DNA of 64,000 nucleotides. Origin: Mogibacterium sp. Lineage in GTDB: Bacteria; Bacillota; Clostridia; Peptostreptococcales; Anaerovoracaceae. This document shows, in pieces, positions 29,951-39,721 of this stretch. Position numbers and translations under genes: made by a program. The first letter of the stretch is position 1; each line of letters begins with the position of its first letter. The stretch covers positions 81,691 through 145,690 of the forward strand of contig JAFWGQ010000004.1 of NCBI GenBank assembly GCA_017512365.1, in the 5' to 3' direction. The notes under the pieces were generated by a model, which was not told the DNA's origin, ran no database searches, and worked only from the letters and a program-made list of their open reading frames with translations.

Positions 29951-32614
29951 TTGCTCTTCGTCATCCACACTTACAGCGCCGGTCTTGAAAATGATCTTTG
30001 ACTGACCTGTCGAGCCGGAGACCCTGCCGCCATAGAACACATCCACACGGTCCGCGGCACACAGCATATTGAACTTCTTTACCATTTCCGTGATTCCGCT
30101 TCCTTCAAGCGCTCCGACAAAGGCCTGTATGCCCTCCCTGTTGAATCTGCTCATGCCGTTCGCAAGCTGCCATGCTCCGACCTCGGCCTGAGCCGCACCG
30201 TCTGCAAGCTGATTCACTCCGGTCAGAAGATCTTTCGTTCCGTCGCTGAGCTTAGCAGTGCCGTCTGCAAGCTGCCCTGCACCGCCCTTCAGCTGGCCGG
30301 CGCCATCTCTGACAGCGCTCGCGCCTTTTGATAATTCGACCGTCCCGGCCTTCAGCTGATCAAGTCCTTCGCTGAGCCTGGCGGCTCCGTCATCGATCGC
30401 AGCAGCGCCGTCATCAAGTTCTGAAGCAGCCTGTGCCATTGTGGCTGTTCCTTCCTTGAACTGGTCTGTTCCATCCTTAAGCTCTCCTGCATAATAATCG
30501 ACAGTCAGAGCACCTTCCCTGATCGCTTTTCCGCCTTCATCAAGAGCTTCCGTGCCTTCCTTGAGCTCGCCGACTCCTGTATCCAGCTTTGCTGCGCCAG
30601 CATCGATCTCTGCAACACCGTCATCTATCGCGTGTGCGAGGACAGCCATCACTCCCGTCGATATGAGCATCGCAGTCGCGGTCGCGTCTGCTGCCTCAGC
30701 CTGTTTCTTAACTGTCCCGGCTGTGCTGTTTGCCCTGTCTGCCTTATCCGCTATATCACTGACAGAACTCTTTCCTGAAGATTCCTTCTTTCCTGCGGCT
30801 GACAGCGACCCTTTAAGAGCATCCAGGTTGCTGCTGACCTCATCAGCGCTTGACGAGGCTGAATCGACACTGTCCACATAAGACTCCACTCCGGCAAGAT
30901 ACGAATCAAGTCCGTTCAGTTCGGAGATCGCGCTGTCGATCAGAGCCCTTTTGCCTTCATCTTTGACGAGTCCTCTTGCAGCCTGGAGCTGACCGCGGTA
31001 TGAAGAGATAGCGCTTCTGTATCCGGATGCGCCACCGCTTATTCCCGTTCCCTCCGCCGAGAGGCCGTTGAGTATGCTGTTCATCTCATCAGCTGCGTCT
31101 ACAGCAGAATCTGCACCTCTTTCTGCAGTTCCGATCTTCGATCTGACGCTCTGGTCTCCGGCAAGATCATGTATATCGTCAGCTACTTCCTGAGTCTGAC
31201 CTTTGAGCTTTTTTGCGTTCTTTTCGAGCAGGAGAGTCTCTGCCTTCATCACAGCCGATTCCGCAAGCACCGCATCTGCAGCAACATGGAGCAGACCCGA
31301 CGCAGAAGACAGTTTTCCTGTACCGTCCCTGAGCGCTATGGTGCCATCCCTGAGGGTACCGACGCCGTCATCCAGAACAGACAGCTGTTTGCTGAATTCT
31401 ATCGTTCCTTCTCCCAGCACAGAGGTCCCGTCCTTCAGACTTGTTGCTCCTTCATTCAGTAATCCTGCGTTCTCATCAAGAGTCTCTGCGCCTTTCCTGA
31501 ATTCGCCAGTCCCGGAATGCAGCTGACTGCTGCCTTCTGAAAGCTCCTTCGCTCCGTCCGCGAGCTGTCCGGCGCCTTCATCAAGAGTGTCGGTGCCTTT
31601 TTTGAGTTCATCAGTCCCGTCATACAGCTGCGCACTGCCTTTATACAGATCCGATGCTCCTTTTTTGAGAGTTTTCAATGCTCCCGCAAGCGTGCCGGAT
31701 CCGTCCCTTAGCTGCTCAGTTCCGTCTGCGAGCTGTGTAACGCCGCTCGCGAGACTGCTGCTTCCGCTCACCAGCTGGTTTGCGGCTGACGAAAGCTGCG
31801 ACAGACCTGCTTCAAGCTGATCCATCATTCCGGCGGCGTCATCGACCATTCCTTCTATGCCGCTCTCAGCCAGCATCCCCGTTGTTGCGATGCTGTATGT
31901 ACCATCTATCCTGAACGAATCTGTATCGGCTTTGATCACGATATTTTCAGGTATCGCGAGAGAATCGTCTTTTATGCCGAGATTCTCTTTCATTCCTGGC
32001 AGTGCATAACCCATGCATACTGTAGAATCACCGTTGTGCAGGACCTTTCCGTTCTCCACGCTGATATTGCTGAAATGCTCGTTGCTGAGCATAAGGCCGC
32101 TCGCCACCATGTACGGATGTGTCATGACGCCGTCGCCGACGCTGACCGTGCTGCTTATATCATAGTCAAAGTGTATCTCGACCTTGCCAGACTTTCCGGC
32201 TATCTTATCTGCAGAGACCTTTTTGCCGTTGAGATAATACGATATGCTCATCTCGATCGGCAGGGCTCTGTCCGATGTCCCCTGATACCTTATGCTGTTG
32301 CCTTTGGCATCCCATACGAGATTCGCTCCGTCTCTTTTGAATTTCTCCGATCCGGATATGTTTTCTATATCGCTCAGATACGATACGTCTTCGATCTTTT
32401 CTTCGCCGTAGCTGTGCAGCAGCTCGTCTACCAGCACCTTTTCGGTAGATCCATCTGCAGACTTGATGACATATACAGTCTCTTCCTTGTCTATTTTTTC
32501 GAGGGTCGTCTCAGCGTATGAAGGGACACACAAAGACATTCCCGCCGTGGTGAATACCAGCACGAACGAGAGTGCGAGAGCGATCGTTCTTTTTGTAATG
32601 TCTGTTCCTGTCAT
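29948..32614 (-). CDS. Secreted glycine-rich heptad-repeat protein (YhgE/Pip-like)
   Basis: 888 residues. A signal peptide ends near PSYA-ETT. From about residue 250 to 850 the chain is mostly 7-residue units of the form LxxGxxx (LADGTEQLRDGSGTLAG and so on) broken by a 200-residue helical part; this is the pattern of YhgE/Pip and related RND-associated proteins, predicted to form long coiled coils. The usual C-terminal membrane segments of YhgE are absent, although one hydrophobic stretch (AMLISTGVMAVLAHAI) lies in the middle. It follows the MMPL gene by 87 bases with its own TATAAT box, and probably assists that exporter at the envelope. Function inferred from pattern and position only. Confidence 0.8.
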   Translation of the reverse strand: MTGTDITKRTIALALSFVLVFTTAGMSLCVPSYAETTLEKIDKEETVYVIKSADGSTEKVLVDELLHSYGEEKIEDVSYLSDIENISGSEKFKRDGANLVWDAKGNSIRYQGTSDRALPIEMSISYYLNGKKVSADKIAGKSGKVEIHFDYDISSTVSVGDGVMTHPYMVASGLMLSNEHFSNISVENGKVLHNGDSTVCMGYALPGMKENLGIKDDSLAIPENIVIKADTDSFRIDGTYSIATTGMLAESGIEGMVDDAAGMMDQLEAGLSQLSSAANQLVSGSSSLASGVTQLADGTEQLRDGSGTLAGALKTLKKGASDLYKGSAQLYDGTDELKKGTDTLDEGAGQLADGAKELSEGSSQLHSGTGEFRKGAETLDENAGLLNEGATSLKDGTSVLGEGTIEFSKQLSVLDDGVGTLRDGTIALRDGTGKLSSASGLLHVAADAVLAESAVMKAETLLLEKNAKKLKGQTQEVADDIHDLAGDQSVRSKIGTAERGADSAVDAADEMNSILNGLSAEGTGISGGASGYRSAISSYRGQLQAARGLVKDEGKRALIDSAISELNGLDSYLAGVESYVDSVDSASSSADEVSSNLDALKGSLSAAGKKESSGKSSVSDIADKADRANSTAGTVKKQAEAADATATAMLISTGVMAVLAHAIDDGVAEIDAGAAKLDTGVGELKEGTEALDEGGKAIREGALTVDYYAGELKDGTDQFKEGTATMAQAASELDDGAAAIDDGAARLSEGLDQLKAGTVELSKGASAVRDGAGQLKGGAGQLADGTAKLSDGTKDLLTGVNQLADGAAQAEVGAWQLANGMSRFNREGIQAFVGALEGSGITEMVKKFNMLCAADRVDVFYGGRVSGSTGQSKIIFKTGAVSVDDEEQ

Positions 32615-32659
32615 GCGCTTTACTGAAACGGGCCTTATATCTGCCCATATACGGTATAT

Positions 32660-32684
32660 ATTATATCACAAAAACCACATGTGG
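32660..32684 (-). promoter_or_regulatory. Promoter/operator before the heptad-repeat gene
   Basis: Minus strand -10 TATAAT at 32660-32665; the -35 is poor (TATACC) but a perfect palindrome CCACATGTGG (32675-32684) lies in the spacer, where a regulator could bind. Confidence 0.45.
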
Positions 32685-32701
32685 TATAGAAGCGGGTTGT
32701 A

Positions 32702-34780
32702 TTAAATAGCGTTCTTTTTTTCGCTTTTTTCAGATGGTCTGAGGCTGAACGAGCCCATGATGAACCTGTCGGACAGCATCAGGAATCCCGGGAGCACGAA
32801 CAGCACCATAAAGAGCGAACAGATCGTTCCCCTTCCGAGCAGCAGTCCCACCTGAGCTATGATCCTCTGTGTCGAGAACAGCGACAGGAGAAACCCCATC
32901 ACGGCTACCGCAGTCGCAGATGTCATTATGGATACAGCCGTATCCGATATCGTCTGAACGATGCACTCCTTCGGTTCCATTCCGGATGTCTTGCGGTTCT
33001 CCCTGTATCTCTGTGTGAACAGGATCGCATAATCGACAGTGGCTCCAAGCTGGACCGAGCTTACTATCAGATACGCTATATAGAACAGCGGGGACCCCGT
33101 GATCAGGGAGATGCTCATGTTCACCCAGATCGCCGTCTCTATGGTCAGTACTAGTATCACCGGGAGCAGAAGGTTCTTCATGGTCAGCAGCAGCACGATG
33201 AACACCGAAAGTATGGCAACGGTATTTACCCTGAGCATGTCGGAAGTGACCACATTCTTCAGGTCATATACGTTGACGCCCTGGCCGGCCATGTAATACC
33301 CGTCCGGATAGTACTTGTCCGCAGTGTCATATACCTTCTTTACAAAGTCAAAGGTCTCTTTGCTTTCCACCGGAAGGTCGACAGATATCAGTATCCTGTC
33401 GTAATTATCGGATCTGAGCTGTGTTGTCAGGCTTTCCGGAAGCATTTCGAACGGAATGGATTCTCCTATTACTCCGACCGGTGAAGTCACCGACAACACC
33501 TCAGGAAAGTCCTTGAGTTCTCTGATCAGAGCATGCTCCTCGGATACCTTTCCCGTCGGCACCATCATCACATAGGAGTCATTATAGCCGAATATCTCTG
33601 TAATGCTTTTGGAATCCCTGCCGACCCGCGTATCAGTTCCGTATATCTGCGATGCACCGTAGAGATAGCTGTTTCTTGTGCTGCCGATGAAAGAAGGTAT
33701 CACGATCAGTACGAACACTATCATCAGCGGGACGGTAACTCTTGTGACAAAGCTTCCGAATCTGCGGAAAGACGGCATGAAGTTCCTGTGTTCTGTCCTC
33801 ACCAGCCATTTATATGTTTCGAGTATGAGACCAGGCATGAACACGAGCGAAGTGATCAGACTGATCGCAACGCCCTTCGACAGCGCGAGTCCGAGATCCG
33901 CGCCGAGAAGGAACCTCATCGTCGCAAGTGCAATGAAGCCTATGACCGTTGTAAGACCGCTCGACAGTATCGACGAGGTGGAAAGCACCAGCGCATCCTT
34001 CATGGCTTCTTCAGGCTCGGCGTCCTGACTGCATTCTCTGAACCGGTGTATGAGGAACACTGAATAGTCAAGCGAGACAGCCATCTGCAGAATGATGCCG
34101 GCCGAATTTGTAACAAACGATATCTTGCCGAACACCAGGTTCGTTCCGGCGTTGATCACTACCGCTATACCCAGGCCGATCATGACTATGGCAGGCTCGA
34201 TCCATGACGTGGTCGTAATGGCAAGGATAAAGATCAGGAAGAGGATGGATATCACAGTTATGAGAGCCACTTCTTTTTCCGTATTGAGCGTAGCCACCAC
34301 AGTCAGAACTGCAGTACCGGAAAACATATTGTCCTCGCCTATCAGATCATATATCGCAGGGACGGTCCTGAGCTGCTTTGCTTCATCTATCGTGACGATG
34401 AACATAGCGTTTCCGTCCTTGTAATATGTATTTCTTATACTTTCCGGGAACATATCCAGAGGCATGTCAAGCGGGATCATGCTGTCGAGCCAGTTCACTG
34501 CAAGCACGCCGTCTGTTTCTTCAAGTTTCCTCTTATACTCCAGCGCTTCTTTTCTGTCCACGTCCCTCACGACGACAAAGGCATTCGGCACATTTCCTCC
34601 GAACTCCTCTGCCATCACTTCAAGAGAGGTCGTCGACGGCGAATCCTGCGGCAGATAATGGAGTATATCATAGTCAACATACACCCTTGTCGCGAGAAAT
34701 GCGCAGATGACGGCAGCGGCAATAAATGCCAGCATCACCGCTTTTCTGTATTTGATCACTTCGCTGTAGAATCGTTCCAT
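32702..34780 (-). CDS. MMPL/RND-superfamily lipid exporter
   Basis: 692 residues in two similar halves, each with one N-terminal helix, an outside domain and a block of about five helices (about 170-330 and 520-680). Both halves keep the Asp-Tyr proton-relay pair known from mycobacterial MmpL3: SLDYSVFLIHRFRE (Asp 238, Tyr 239) and TVDYAILFTQRYRE (Asp 583, Tyr 584). MmpL relatives move lipids such as mycolate esters and lipopeptides out of the inner leaflet. Here it is translated directly after an ACP, a condensation enzyme and acyl-activating enzymes, so it most likely exports the product of this cluster. Confidence 0.92.
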   Translation of the reverse strand: MERFYSEVIKYRKAVMLAFIAAAVICAFLATRVYVDYDILHYLPQDSPSTTSLEVMAEEFGGNVPNAFVVVRDVDRKEALEYKRKLEETDGVLAVNWLDSMIPLDMPLDMFPESIRNTYYKDGNAMFIVTIDEAKQLRTVPAIYDLIGEDNMFSGTAVLTVVATLNTEKEVALITVISILFLIFILAITTTSWIEPAIVMIGLGIAVVINAGTNLVFGKISFVTNSAGIILQMAVSLDYSVFLIHRFRECSQDAEPEEAMKDALVLSTSSILSSGLTTVIGFIALATMRFLLGADLGLALSKGVAISLITSLVFMPGLILETYKWLVRTEHRNFMPSFRRFGSFVTRVTVPLMIVFVLIVIPSFIGSTRNSYLYGASQIYGTDTRVGRDSKSITEIFGYNDSYVMMVPTGKVSEEHALIRELKDFPEVLSVTSPVGVIGESIPFEMLPESLTTQLRSDNYDRILISVDLPVESKETFDFVKKVYDTADKYYPDGYYMAGQGVNVYDLKNVVTSDMLRVNTVAILSVFIVLLLTMKNLLLPVILVLTIETAIWVNMSISLITGSPLFYIAYLIVSSVQLGATVDYAILFTQRYRENRKTSGMEPKECIVQTISDTAVSIMTSATAVAVMGFLLSLFSTQRIIAQVGLLLGRGTICSLFMVLFVLPGFLMLSDRFIMGSFSLRPSEKSEKKNAI

Positions 34781-34803
34781 TCCGTTCCCTGTTCAGCACT
34801 GCG

Positions 34804-35022
34804 CTAACGGCGTGCGCTGATATATTCAACTATATCGCTCACCGTGACAAACTTCATCAGATCTTCGTCCGGGACTTCGATGTCAAAAGCTTCCTCGAAA
34901 TCCCCGACCATGGATACCACATCAAGAGATGTCAGTTCAAGATCATCGACGAGCAATGATTCCGGCCTGATCTCCTCAGCCGGCGAATATTTTCTGATTA
35001 TCTCTTCTACCTGTTCAAACAT
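34804..35022 (-). CDS. Acyl carrier protein of the GH3/condensation cluster
   Basis: 72 residues, full ACP length. The phosphopantetheine attachment serine is Ser 32 in DLELTSLDVVSM; the usual DSLD is TSLD, a variant seen in specialised carriers. The acidic helix II and the end IVEYISARR are typical. It is not part of a fatty-acid-synthesis operon; it starts two bases after the condensation gene and ends 23 before the MMPL gene, so it probably carries the acyl or aminoacyl intermediate of this pathway. Confidence 0.92.
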   Translation of the reverse strand: MFEQVEEIIRKYSPAEEIRPESLLVDDLELTSLDVVSMVGDFEEAFDIEVPDEDLMKFVTVSDIVEYISARR

Positions 35023-35024
35023 CG

Positions 35025-36257
35025 TTACTCCCCCATCGCTCTGATTATGATATCTTCAAAACTGCAGCTGTCGTTCCTGATCCCTTCGGCCAGGATGTCC
35101 GGTATCTGTCTGATCATCTCAGCAGCCGCTTTATCAGGATATTTCACATTGTGTTCGAGCTGCAGCGTCAGTCTCTCGCTTCCCGTATCCGTGATGGACA
35201 GGGTCATTACGTTTCCGACTTCGGCGCAAGGATACCACATCGCCCTTGCTGACGGATCCGAAGATATCTTTGCAGTCTGATAGCTGAGCCACAGATCGTA
35301 CGGAGCCTCTCCGAACGGGTACACGCCTGCCGCCGACTTGTGGTATCTGTATCCGCCGACGAGTTTCTCTCCCATCCTGCCGATGTTCTCCGCAAAGGAT
35401 GCATCTTTATCGCATTCAAGCAAAAGCGGGATAGTAGTGGCAAACAGACCGGCAGTATTCTTCTCTCTTATCCCGGCGCGGTTCATCACCACTGATCCGA
35501 CAAAGAAATCGTCCCTGCCAAGCTTTCTGCTCATCCAGGCGGCGACGGCTGTCACAAACAGGCTGTATACCGAAACGTTATGTAACGCTGCATAGGCCTT
35601 TATCTCATCGCTCAGCCCCTCTGACATTTCAGCAGTCGCCCAGTGTTTTGCCGGGCGCAGCGGTCTCCCGGGAGAAAGATATGTCTTTTCAGGCAGACGT
35701 TTTTTCTGCTCCTCAAAGAATTCCCTTCCTCTGGCAAATCTTTTGCTTTCCCTGAATCTCTTCTCGCTTTCCGTGAATTCTTCATACCTGAAGGCTTCCG
35801 GATGTCCGCCGTTGACGATGCTCAGGAACTGATCCGCCAGGAGCATGCAGGTCCAGCCATCGGATATTATGTGATGTATCCTTACAAGCGCTCCGTAGGC
35901 ATCCGGCATCTGGACGATCTGCATCTCGACCAGCTCTTGATCCTCTCCCATGCGGAACGGCTTCTGGGCCCACTTCCCGCCCTTTTTGTCCAGTTCCCTG
36001 AGATCCCTGAATTTTACCACCTTGAATTCCCGCGGTTCAAATCCAGCGATAAACTGAGCAGGCTGCCCGTTTTCGTCAGTCACCACGCGGGTCCTCAGGA
36101 CATCGTTGATGCGCAGCACTTCATTGGCAGCGTGCTGAAGCTTTTCGATATCGCACGTTCCCTTTACGATCAGGCTCCCTCCGAGCACACACGCCCTTCC
36201 AAAGCCCGCCTCCTGAGCTTTATATAAATAGTATTGCGGTCCTGTCAGTCCTGTCAT
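35025..36257 (-). CDS. Stand-alone NRPS-type condensation-domain enzyme
   Basis: 410 residues, a single condensation domain without adenylation or carrier parts. The catalytic HHxxxDG motif is intact: HHIISDGW at residues 128-135. The end ILAEGIRNDSCSFEDIIIRAMGE is normal. Such free C-domains join an ACP-bound acyl group to an amine or hydroxyl acceptor, as in mycobacterial Pap acyltransferases and lipopeptide systems. The open frame extends 22 codons further, but ATG 36257, with a GGGGG site upstream, starts the domain. It follows GH3 gene 2 by 25 bases and precedes the ACP by two. Confidence 0.88.
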   Translation of the reverse strand: MTGLTGPQYYLYKAQEAGFGRACVLGGSLIVKGTCDIEKLQHAANEVLRINDVLRTRVVTDENGQPAQFIAGFEPREFKVVKFRDLRELDKKGGKWAQKPFRMGEDQELVEMQIVQMPDAYGALVRIHHIISDGWTCMLLADQFLSIVNGGHPEAFRYEEFTESEKRFRESKRFARGREFFEEQKKRLPEKTYLSPGRPLRPAKHWATAEMSEGLSDEIKAYAALHNVSVYSLFVTAVAAWMSRKLGRDDFFVGSVVMNRAGIREKNTAGLFATTIPLLLECDKDASFAENIGRMGEKLVGGYRYHKSAAGVYPFGEAPYDLWLSYQTAKISSDPSARAMWYPCAEVGNVMTLSITDTGSERLTLQLEHNVKYPDKAAAEMIRQIPDILAEGIRNDSCSFEDIIIRAMGE

Positions 36258-36282
36258 TCTCTGTATACCCCCATTCCCCCTT

Positions 36283-38019
36283 TTATTGATCTGATGCGAT
36301 GATATGCGAGCTGAAATACTCATGGACGTCCTGTGTATCGATGACTCGCAGGGCCTTCAGCTGGTTCGGAGATGTTCCGCCTGCTATCTGCATATCTCTG
36401 TATTTTCTGAAGGTCCCCTGTCCGACCCTGTAGATCACAGCCTTATCGACCACTCCGTTTTCTCTGAAATAGGCGTAGTCCCATCCGTATTTACGCAGGG
36501 CGGCGTCGAACACCTCTGAATAAACGCCGCAGTCTTCAGCCAGACCGGTGTCATCCGCTGCACTCATCTCCATGAAAAGCTCTATCCTGGGCTTGTTGTG
36601 GCCGGCGTCAGCATAGATGCAGTGATCGGCGATATGTATGCCGATATGTTTTTCAAGGTCGTTCACAGCCGCTGCAAGCTGTGCTCCGGTAAGGTGCACC
36701 GAACACATATTGGTGATTTTGTCTGCGCGATATGCAAATTCCAGATAAGGTATCTGTCCCTCGAATCCCGTCACCCTTACAACGTCGCGTATCTGGTAAC
36801 GGTACAGACCCGCCTTGCTTGTCAGGATGATCTCGTAAAGCTTGCCTTCCTCAAGTTCATGCATGAACAGAGGCCTGTCCGACTCTTCCTCTACCGGAAT
36901 GAATTCGAAGAAGCCAGCGTCAGGGAACAGAAGGACGCTTTCGTCCTCGAGTCCCATTACATTTCCGAAAAAGCATTCTGAAGAAGCATACTGCAGATTA
37001 CAGAAGGAAACACCGTCATCACACATCGAGCGCATAGTATCGGAAAAAGGCTTGAAATCCTCGACCCCGATCGCAGCCACGACAGACAGATCCTTCCATA
37101 TCCGGCTGAGCAGGTTGCCCCCTTCAGGATCAGCAAAGATCTCTCTCAGTTCAGCGGCCCGCTCAGGGTCAGGACTGATATCCCTTTCGATTATGCTGCG
37201 TACGCGGTCTGAGATATCCACTGAAGGATCTACAGTCCCCGTTTCTATGTCATGTATGAGCATATCCTGCTTTTCAATAATGAATGCAACGATGTCGGTG
37301 AGGCCGGTCATATAAACGCTGCCGAGGCATGTCAGATACCGGTCCTTAAGAGCGTACATAGCCCTGACATATCTGTTATCCCTGATCTCGCTGCTTCCTA
37401 TGATCGCCCCCGGCTGATTGACCAGCGCCGGGATAAACGGTTTTATCCCGTTCGCCGAGAACCTTGATATCATGCCGGACTTCATACCGCCTCCGACATT
37501 TTCCTCACCCATTTCCGTGGTGATGAAACTCTTGCCATATCTCCTGTTCAGGCCTCTCCGCCTCATAGCTTCGTACATATCGTCTGCAGTCATGATGAGC
37601 GCCTTGAAATACGGCATGTATGAACGGAGGACCTGCGGCATCAGCTTTTTTTCGCTTATCGTACCTGTAGTCGTGGCAAAGAACAGAACCTTCTCTCCGG
37701 TGATCAGTCCCTGCTCGCCGTTATCGATCATCCGTCTGATATACGGCTTGTAATCCTCATACGTCGAAAGCGGCACCGCCTTCTGGTATTCAAGCGGCGT
37801 TTTTATATCCGAAAATCCGTACTTTCTGCCAAGTTCTGTATTTCGGCTCCTGCGGAGTATCCCTTTGAGAGTCCGTTCGCTTATGCGCTGCCCCCTCGGT
37901 CCTGCTGCGATATAATATTTCCTGCACAGCTTTCCGAGGATATGTCCCGACCAGAGAACAGCCGCGTTGAATGCAGCTTCCGCAGGTTTGTATGTTGTTT
38001 TTCTCAGCCTTTTTTTCAT
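36283..38019 (-). CDS. GH3-family acyl-adenylating enzyme (copy 2)
   Basis: 578 residues of the GH3 family, first known from plants as enzymes that adenylate hormones such as indole acetate or jasmonate and join them to amino acids; bacterial members are hardly studied. ATP/AMP motifs are present: ATTTGTISEKK (motif I, about 131-141), YASSECFFG (motif II) and YRYQIRDVVRVTGF (motif III). A basic start before the domain is normal. It overlaps the AMP-ligase gene by four bases (ATGA). Its sequence differs greatly from copy 1, so it is not a recent duplicate. Confidence 0.9.
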   Translation of the reverse strand: MKKRLRKTTYKPAEAAFNAAVLWSGHILGKLCRKYYIAAGPRGQRISERTLKGILRRSRNTELGRKYGFSDIKTPLEYQKAVPLSTYEDYKPYIRRMIDNGEQGLITGEKVLFFATTTGTISEKKLMPQVLRSYMPYFKALIMTADDMYEAMRRRGLNRRYGKSFITTEMGEENVGGGMKSGMISRFSANGIKPFIPALVNQPGAIIGSSEIRDNRYVRAMYALKDRYLTCLGSVYMTGLTDIVAFIIEKQDMLIHDIETGTVDPSVDISDRVRSIIERDISPDPERAAELREIFADPEGGNLLSRIWKDLSVVAAIGVEDFKPFSDTMRSMCDDGVSFCNLQYASSECFFGNVMGLEDESVLLFPDAGFFEFIPVEEESDRPLFMHELEEGKLYEIILTSKAGLYRYQIRDVVRVTGFEGQIPYLEFAYRADKITNMCSVHLTGAQLAAAVNDLEKHIGIHIADHCIYADAGHNKPRIELFMEMSAADDTGLAEDCGVYSEVFDAALRKYGWDYAYFRENGVVDKAVIYRVGQGTFRKYRDMQIAGGTSPNQLKALRVIDTQDVHEYFSSHIIASDQ

Positions 38020-39680
38020 CGCTTGCTTTCACTTTCCTGTTTATTCAGCAGATACCTCTTGATCTTCATCGTAGTGGTCTTGTCGAACGGGATATCTCTG
38101 ACTTTGATCCTTGCAATGTTCCTGCTCTTCGGAACACTGCTGTTGAACTTCCTTATATCGCCGTCTATCCTGTCACGAGCATCAGGGAACCTTTTCTCAT
38201 CCATGTAGAATTCTGCCGTGATCTTTTTATCTTCCTCGTATACAGCCACATCTTCGACATATTCGATCCTCGAGAGTTTCTGCTCGAGCTCCTCCGGAGA
38301 AATATTTTCTCCATTCGCGAGGATTATCAGATTCTTTTTGCGGCCGGTGATATACAGAAACCCGTCTTCATCCAGCCTGCCGTAGTCGCCTGTCCTGAAC
38401 CACTCACCGTCGAACGCTTCAGCAGTAGCCTCCGGATCCTTGTAATAACCCAGCATCACGTTCGAGCCCGAAACGAGTATCTCGCCGATGCCTTTCTCAT
38501 CCGGCTCATCGATCCTCACACGGTTGCACGGCAGCGGCTTTCCGACACTTCCGTACCTGTGGTCATGGTTGCGGTTTACCGCCACAACAGGCGAACACTC
38601 GGTGATACCGTAGCCGCACAGCACCTCTATGCCCAGATCGCGCAGTCCTTTTTCGACCTCTTCGTCAAGATGAGCGCCTCCGCAGATTATGAGCTCAAGC
38701 TCTCCTCCGAAATTGTCATGCACGCTTCTGAAGATGCTCCTTCGCATGTCTATCCCGATCTTCATGAGAGCTCTGCTCAGGGCAAGGCCCCTTCTGAGCC
38801 TGTCTTCCTGCCCGCTGCTTCTGGCAGTGTTCCATATGCCTTTGTACAGCATCTCTGCCATCATCGGAACGGCAGCCACGTTCTGAGGATGATTGGTCTG
38901 AAAGTCCTTTACGATATGCCTGAGATTGCCGCTTATGTGAAGGTCCTTTATGTACAGGAATGCCGCCAGCATGGCGGACGCCCACGAGAAGGTGTGATGG
39001 AGAGGCAGCAGAAGCTGTGCGTGGTCTGCCTGTGCGCACATACAGGTAGCCACCACATCGCTGGTGATATTGCCGTGCGACAGCATGACTCCCTTCATTT
39101 TGCCCGATGTGCCCGATGTATAGACAATGCTTGCCGGAGTGTCCCTGTCTATTCTTTCCCCGGCCTCGCTGAAAGCTCTGTTCCCGTCATCTATGAGTTC
39201 TCTTCCCTCGTCCGCATATTCGTATACTTTCGAAAGCGGATAGTATGATATGTCGGAGTACCTGCCGCCGAGGCTCTTCAGATGGTCGATGACCGGTACG
39301 CTCCCGTCGGAATAAAAAACGGCCGAACATTCACTGTGCTCCGCAAGCTCAGCGATATCCTGAAGAGGGAGTGCTCTGTCAAAAGGTACCGCCACATTTC
39401 CGCTGCACGTAACAGCAAGAAAGCTGAGGACCCATTCAGTGGAGTTCTCACCTATGATAGCTAAATGGGCGGCTTCATGCCCCTGTGACAGAAGGAATGT
39501 CCCCAGCTGCTCGGTCAGGCTGCTGCATTCACCGAAAGTTACAGGTATATCATTATGACGGCCTCTGTAAAACACAGTAACATCGCGGCCCTTTTCTCTG
39601 CCGTTGTCCGTCAGTTCTCTGATCGTCCATAATTCAGGAATATCGTAATAAGGATATGGAGCATTCCTTACGCGTTTCAT
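38016..39680 (-). CDS. AMP-dependent acyl-CoA synthetase / acyl-ACP ligase
   Basis: 554 residues of the ANL superfamily. Motifs: IVYTSGTSGKMKGVMLSHGN (P-loop, about 188-207), GYGITECSPVV, WFRTGDYGRLDEDGFLYITGR and the C-terminal catalytic lysine in TTTMKIKRY. It resembles long-chain acyl-CoA synthetases and the fatty-acyl-AMP ligases that load ACPs. With an ACP three genes later and no CoA-using partner in the operon, loading of the ACP is likely. Spacing: 41 bases after GH3 copy 1; ATGA overlap with copy 2. Confidence 0.9.
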   Translation of the reverse strand: MKRVRNAPYPYYDIPELWTIRELTDNGREKGRDVTVFYRGRHNDIPVTFGECSSLTEQLGTFLLSQGHEAAHLAIIGENSTEWVLSFLAVTCSGNVAVPFDRALPLQDIAELAEHSECSAVFYSDGSVPVIDHLKSLGGRYSDISYYPLSKVYEYADEGRELIDDGNRAFSEAGERIDRDTPASIVYTSGTSGKMKGVMLSHGNITSDVVATCMCAQADHAQLLLPLHHTFSWASAMLAAFLYIKDLHISGNLRHIVKDFQTNHPQNVAAVPMMAEMLYKGIWNTARSSGQEDRLRRGLALSRALMKIGIDMRRSIFRSVHDNFGGELELIICGGAHLDEEVEKGLRDLGIEVLCGYGITECSPVVAVNRNHDHRYGSVGKPLPCNRVRIDEPDEKGIGEILVSGSNVMLGYYKDPEATAEAFDGEWFRTGDYGRLDEDGFLYITGRKKNLIILANGENISPEELEQKLSRIEYVEDVAVYEEDKKITAEFYMDEKRFPDARDRIDGDIRKFNSSVPKSRNIARIKVRDIPFDKTTTMKIKRYLLNKQESESKR

Positions 39681-39721
39681 TCTGCTAAATATTCATCCTC
39701 TTCTGTTTATTTATACTGCTG

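Noticed and set aside
37971-39248. 425-residue frame opposite AMP ligase
   Set aside because: Antisense to a gene with all ANL motifs; no family resemblance.
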